DNA from: a virus
Length of the DNA stretch: 38,477 bases
Direction: 5' to 3' (one strand)
IMG/VR virus record: IMGVR_UViG_3300038701_001196
Span: 1 to 38,477 of that record
Part shown: positions 36,185 to 38,477 of the stretch, one piece after another
Layout: every line of letters starts with the position of its first letter
Numbering within the stretch: position 1 is the first letter of the stretch
Translations under genes and position numbers: made by a program
Notes under the pieces: model-generated
Database searches by the model: none
What the model saw: the letters and a program-made list of their open reading frames with translations, nothing else
Told to the model about the DNA's origin: nothing

Positions 36185-38477
36185 ATGAATAAATCGGTAG
36201 AGCAGCACCCCGCATCGGTGGACGCTTACATAAGACACGGATGGTGCTTGGTGCCAATCCCTCGGGGGACAAAGGCTCCCGTTAATGATGGATGGAATCT
36301 GAAAAAGAACACATTGACATCTCAACAACAGCTTCCTGTGGGGTACGGGATAGGATTAGCCCATGCGTATAGCGGCACTATGGCGCTGGACATTGATGAC
36401 TGGGAACAGGCGAAGAAGAAACTGACTGAGTGCGGCATCGACCTTGACGAACTGTATCAGGCACCTGATGCCGTCATCATTGACTCAGGCCGCCCGGGTC
36501 ACGGGAAGTTACTATATGCCATGCCGATGGGGGTGGCCCTCCCGTCGAAAAAGCTCATTGAGACAACCCCGGATGGGGTCAGATACAATTATCTGGATTT
36601 CCGGTGCGCCACCAGCACTGGCCTGACGACTCAGGACGTGCTGCCGCCGTCCATACATCCGATCACTCAATCCCCTTACCGCTGGGCGGGCCTGGGTCAC
36701 TGGTCCAGACTCCCCGTCATCCCCGATAAACTGCTGGCGTTCTGGCATTCGCTGATCAGTCAGGATCAGGTAAAGATCGAGAATGTCAATGAGGCCATGG
36801 ACACTACATGGGAAGAAATACTTGCGATGCTGGAACACGTCCCTGCGGAAGTATCGCGGGAAGAATGGATCGCGATCGGTATGGTGCTGCACTGGGCAGG
36901 TCATCGAACAGACCAAGTTGACTACGCCCTGCACCACTGGGACCAATGGAGCGCACTATCGTCGATTAAGTACCCCGGGTGGAAGGGTATCTTGACACAA
37001 TGGAACAGTTTCCGCACAGACAAGCCCAATTCAGTCAAGCTGGGCACCCTGCGAACAATCGCCAAGCGTTACGGCTGGGAACCTCCCTTGCCTGATGTAT
37101 CCAGTCTGTTCAGTAGCACCAAGATCGCAGACCAGCCGATCAATGTGATCGATGCGCTCAGACCCCCGGCCCCTGACATCGACCTGTCGTTGTTCCCGGG
37201 CATCCTCAGAGAGCGTTCTGAAGAAATCAGTAATCAGGTGGGGTGTGACGTACTGGTTCCATTGTTCGCTGGCCTGGCGGCCATATCAGGCGTCGTGGAT
37301 GCCCGTATGCGACTGGAGCTGGTACCTGGGTTCAAAGTACCTCCAGTCGTTTGGCTGATGACCCTGGGCAATCCTGCTGATAAGAAGTCGCCGGGGTCAC
37401 GCCCAATGATCAGCCCGATCAGGAACATTGAAGCTGAGGATCGTCCGCGATTCCAGAAAGACCTGCTGGTCTGGGAGGGTCAGGAAGCGGCTCACGCATC
37501 GGCGAAAAAAGCATTCTTGGAATTCAGTGCTTCCACGGAATCAATGCTCAGTGGCGACATAGCACCCGAAGTGCCAGAAATGCCACCACAGCCCGTTCCG
37601 TTGAAGGTGACCGTCAGTGACATCACGTCGCAAAAGCTCGTCAGACAGTGCTCAGATCGCCCTCGCGGTCTACTGTGCCACTTGGATGAAATGAATTCGT
37701 GGGTTCGTAAGCTGACGGACAAGACGGGAGGGGAGGATCGGTCGACATGGGTGGTGGCCTACGAGTCACAGCCCTATGAGATGGACCGAGTGGGGGCGGG
37801 TAACATTCACTGCGATAACTTCGCTGTGTCGATATACGGGAATATTCAGCCATCGGTGTTCAGGGAGGCGCTGCATCAATTGGGCACAGACGGCCTGATC
37901 CAACGATTCATTCCGGCTATTCTTCGCCCGAACCAGACCCGATTGGGTGAACCAGCCCCTGAGTTCATGGGTAAAGCTGATCAGTGGGAGCAGACATTGA
38001 GGATCGCCTACGCACTGCCGGCGCAGACGTACCGATTATCCAGCGAAGCATACACCAAGTTCCGCGAGTTTCAGCGATGGTATGAGGATGCCAAGCAGAC
38101 CGAACGGCTGGTGGGCAGCGCTGATCTGTTCATGACCGCCTTCGGTAAACTGGAAGGGACGGTCGGTAGACTAATGCTGCTGTTCCATCTGGTTGACAAT
38201 CCGTTTTCCTCAGAAGTTCATCCCGATGTAGTAGATCGCGTAGTCAGCTTGGTGCGCGGGTACGTGATTCCAGCGTTCCGTTATATGCTCGGTGAGGTCG
38301 GCGGCATGGACACATTCGATGTGTGGATGGGGACCCATGTTATTCACCATTCGGACAAAGAGCAGGTAACCCTGGGTGAGATCAAACGATCTGCCCGGCG
38401 CCAGCTTGCAGGCATGACAGTATGGCAACAGGATCAAGCGGTCTACTCCGCCATGGCGCTACTGGAGAAGGCTAATT
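36185..38477 (+). CDS. Primase-polymerase/DUF3987 replication protein, N-terminal and central parts
   Basis: Continues at 4-324; about 828 residues in total. N-terminal bifunctional primase-polymerase domain (PF09250-type): MALDIDD with Asp69/Asp71, the SGRPGHGKL loop at 101-109, and Asp138 in YLDFRCATSTGLTTQDVLPPSIHP. Residues about 203-300 resemble PriCT-2 (TTWEEILAMLEHVP...SREEWIAIGMVLHW...WDQWS). From about 325 a DUF3987 ATPase-like domain follows, with Walker B LLCHLDE at 496-502, but the P-loop is GNPADKKS (395-402), lacking the expected Gly before Lys. GAGG lies 7 bases before the ATG. It likely synthesises primers and loads or acts at the fork; helicase activity is doubtful given the P-loop. 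Confidence 0.9.
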   Translation, partial: MNKSVEQHPASVDAYIRHGWCLVPIPRGTKAPVNDGWNLKKNTLTSQQQLPVGYGIGLAHAYSGTMALDIDDWEQAKKKLTECGIDLDELYQAPDAVIIDSGRPGHGKLLYAMPMGVALPSKKLIETTPDGVRYNYLDFRCATSTGLTTQDVLPPSIHPITQSPYRWAGLGHWSRLPVIPDKLLAFWHSLISQDQVKIENVNEAMDTTWEEILAMLEHVPAEVSREEWIAIGMVLHWAGHRTDQVDYALHHWDQWSALSSIKYPGWKGILTQWNSFRTDKPNSVKLGTLRTIAKRYGWEPPLPDVSSLFSSTKIADQPINVIDALRPPAPDIDLSLFPGILRERSEEISNQVGCDVLVPLFAGLAAISGVVDARMRLELVPGFKVPPVVWLMTLGNPADKKSPGSRPMISPIRNIEAEDRPRFQKDLLVWEGQEAAHASAKKAFLEFSASTESMLSGDIAPEVPEMPPQPVPLKVTVSDITSQKLVRQCSDRPRGLLCHLDEMNSWVRKLTDKTGGEDRSTWVVAYESQPYEMDRVGAGNIHCDNFAVSIYGNIQPSVFREALHQLGTDGLIQRFIPAILRPNQTRLGEPAPEFMGKADQWEQTLRIAYALPAQTYRLSSEAYTKFREFQRWYEDAKQTERLVGSADLFMTAFGKLEGTVGRLMLLFHLVDNPFSSEVHPDVVDRVVSLVRGYVIPAFRYMLGEVGGMDTFDVWMGTHVIHHSDKEQVTLGEIKRSARRQLAGMTVWQQDQAVYSAMALLEKAN
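38351..38475. repeat. Right copy of 125-bp terminal direct repeat
   Basis: Identical to 4-128. The two bases after it (38476-38477) read TT against CT at 129-130, so the match ends here. Confidence 0.9.

Noticed and set aside
36095-36328. N-terminal extension of the ribbon-helix-helix-like protein to 142 residues
   Set aside because: It would run through the divergent promoters and into the primase gene; the ATG at 36094 gives the domain-sized protein.
1-38477. Single-subunit phage RNA polymerase, as in T7
   Set aside because: No frame of the required size (about 800 residues or more) remains unassigned.
1-38477. tRNA genes
   Set aside because: No cloverleaf with a GTTC loop and acceptor stem was recognised in the gaps; a tRNA scan would be decisive.

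Overview
This window is an essentially complete genome of a tailed double-stranded DNA phage with podovirus (short-tail) morphology, assembled as a circle and opened inside the replication primase gene. Bases 4-128 recur exactly at 38351-38475, and the primase reading frame runs off the right end and continues in frame from base 4 to 324. The circle is therefore about 38.35 kb. The virion genes combine T7-like parts (head-to-tail connector portal, tail tubular A/B-like proteins, internal virion proteins) with a head module like that of Bordetella phage BPP-1 (a Bbp19-like protein, then scaffold, capsid and a cement-like protein). A Gram-negative host is inferred from the lipoprotein and the spanin-like topology in the lysis region. 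I see no integrase, no phage RNA polymerase, no tRNA, no reverse transcriptase and no CRISPR array.

The genome has four transcription blocks. (1) 36185 through the junction to 2984, plus strand: a primase-polymerase/DUF3987 protein, then a chain of ten tiny overlapping genes. (2) 5690 back to 3188, minus strand: nine tiny genes, a clear terminator, and an XRE-type regulator. (3) 6515-29690, plus strand: terminase, head, tail, internal virion proteins, tailspikes and lysis genes. (4) 36094 back to 29691, minus strand: a replication and recombination block with a ribbon-helix-helix-like protein, a Cas4/RecB-like DUF2800 protein, a DUF2815 single-strand-binding protein, a family B DNA polymerase, DUF3310, a VRR-NUC nuclease and an SNF2-type helicase. 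Blocks 1/4 and 2/3 diverge from control regions at 36095-36184 and 5691-6514. Blocks 1/2 and 3/4 converge at about 2985-3187 and at 29690/29691.

Replication is probably carried out by the primase-polymerase with the family B polymerase, fed by the SSB, nucleases and SNF2 helicase. The 5.7-6.5 kb region is the most structured non-coding DNA: a perfect 25-bp inverted repeat, further copies of the same motif, a tandem octamer array, two AT-rich tracts and a C-rich, G-poor leader. It is the best candidate for an origin, an operator array, or a packaging recognition site next to the terminase. Transcription probably relies on host sigma70-like polymerase; several candidate promoters share the -10 hexamer TACACT.

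The most unusual feature is how the small-gene blocks are built. Short repeated sequences sit at gene boundaries, encoding the end of one protein and the ribosome-binding site of the next: a 19-bp repeat at 987/1203, a CCACCAGCGGAG-type repeat in five copies at 1.5-2.5 kb, and a 54-bp leader duplication at 4.5/4.8 kb. This looks like a scheme for shuffling or duplicating accessory gene cassettes. Five small genes and peptides of 12-51 residues are added here.
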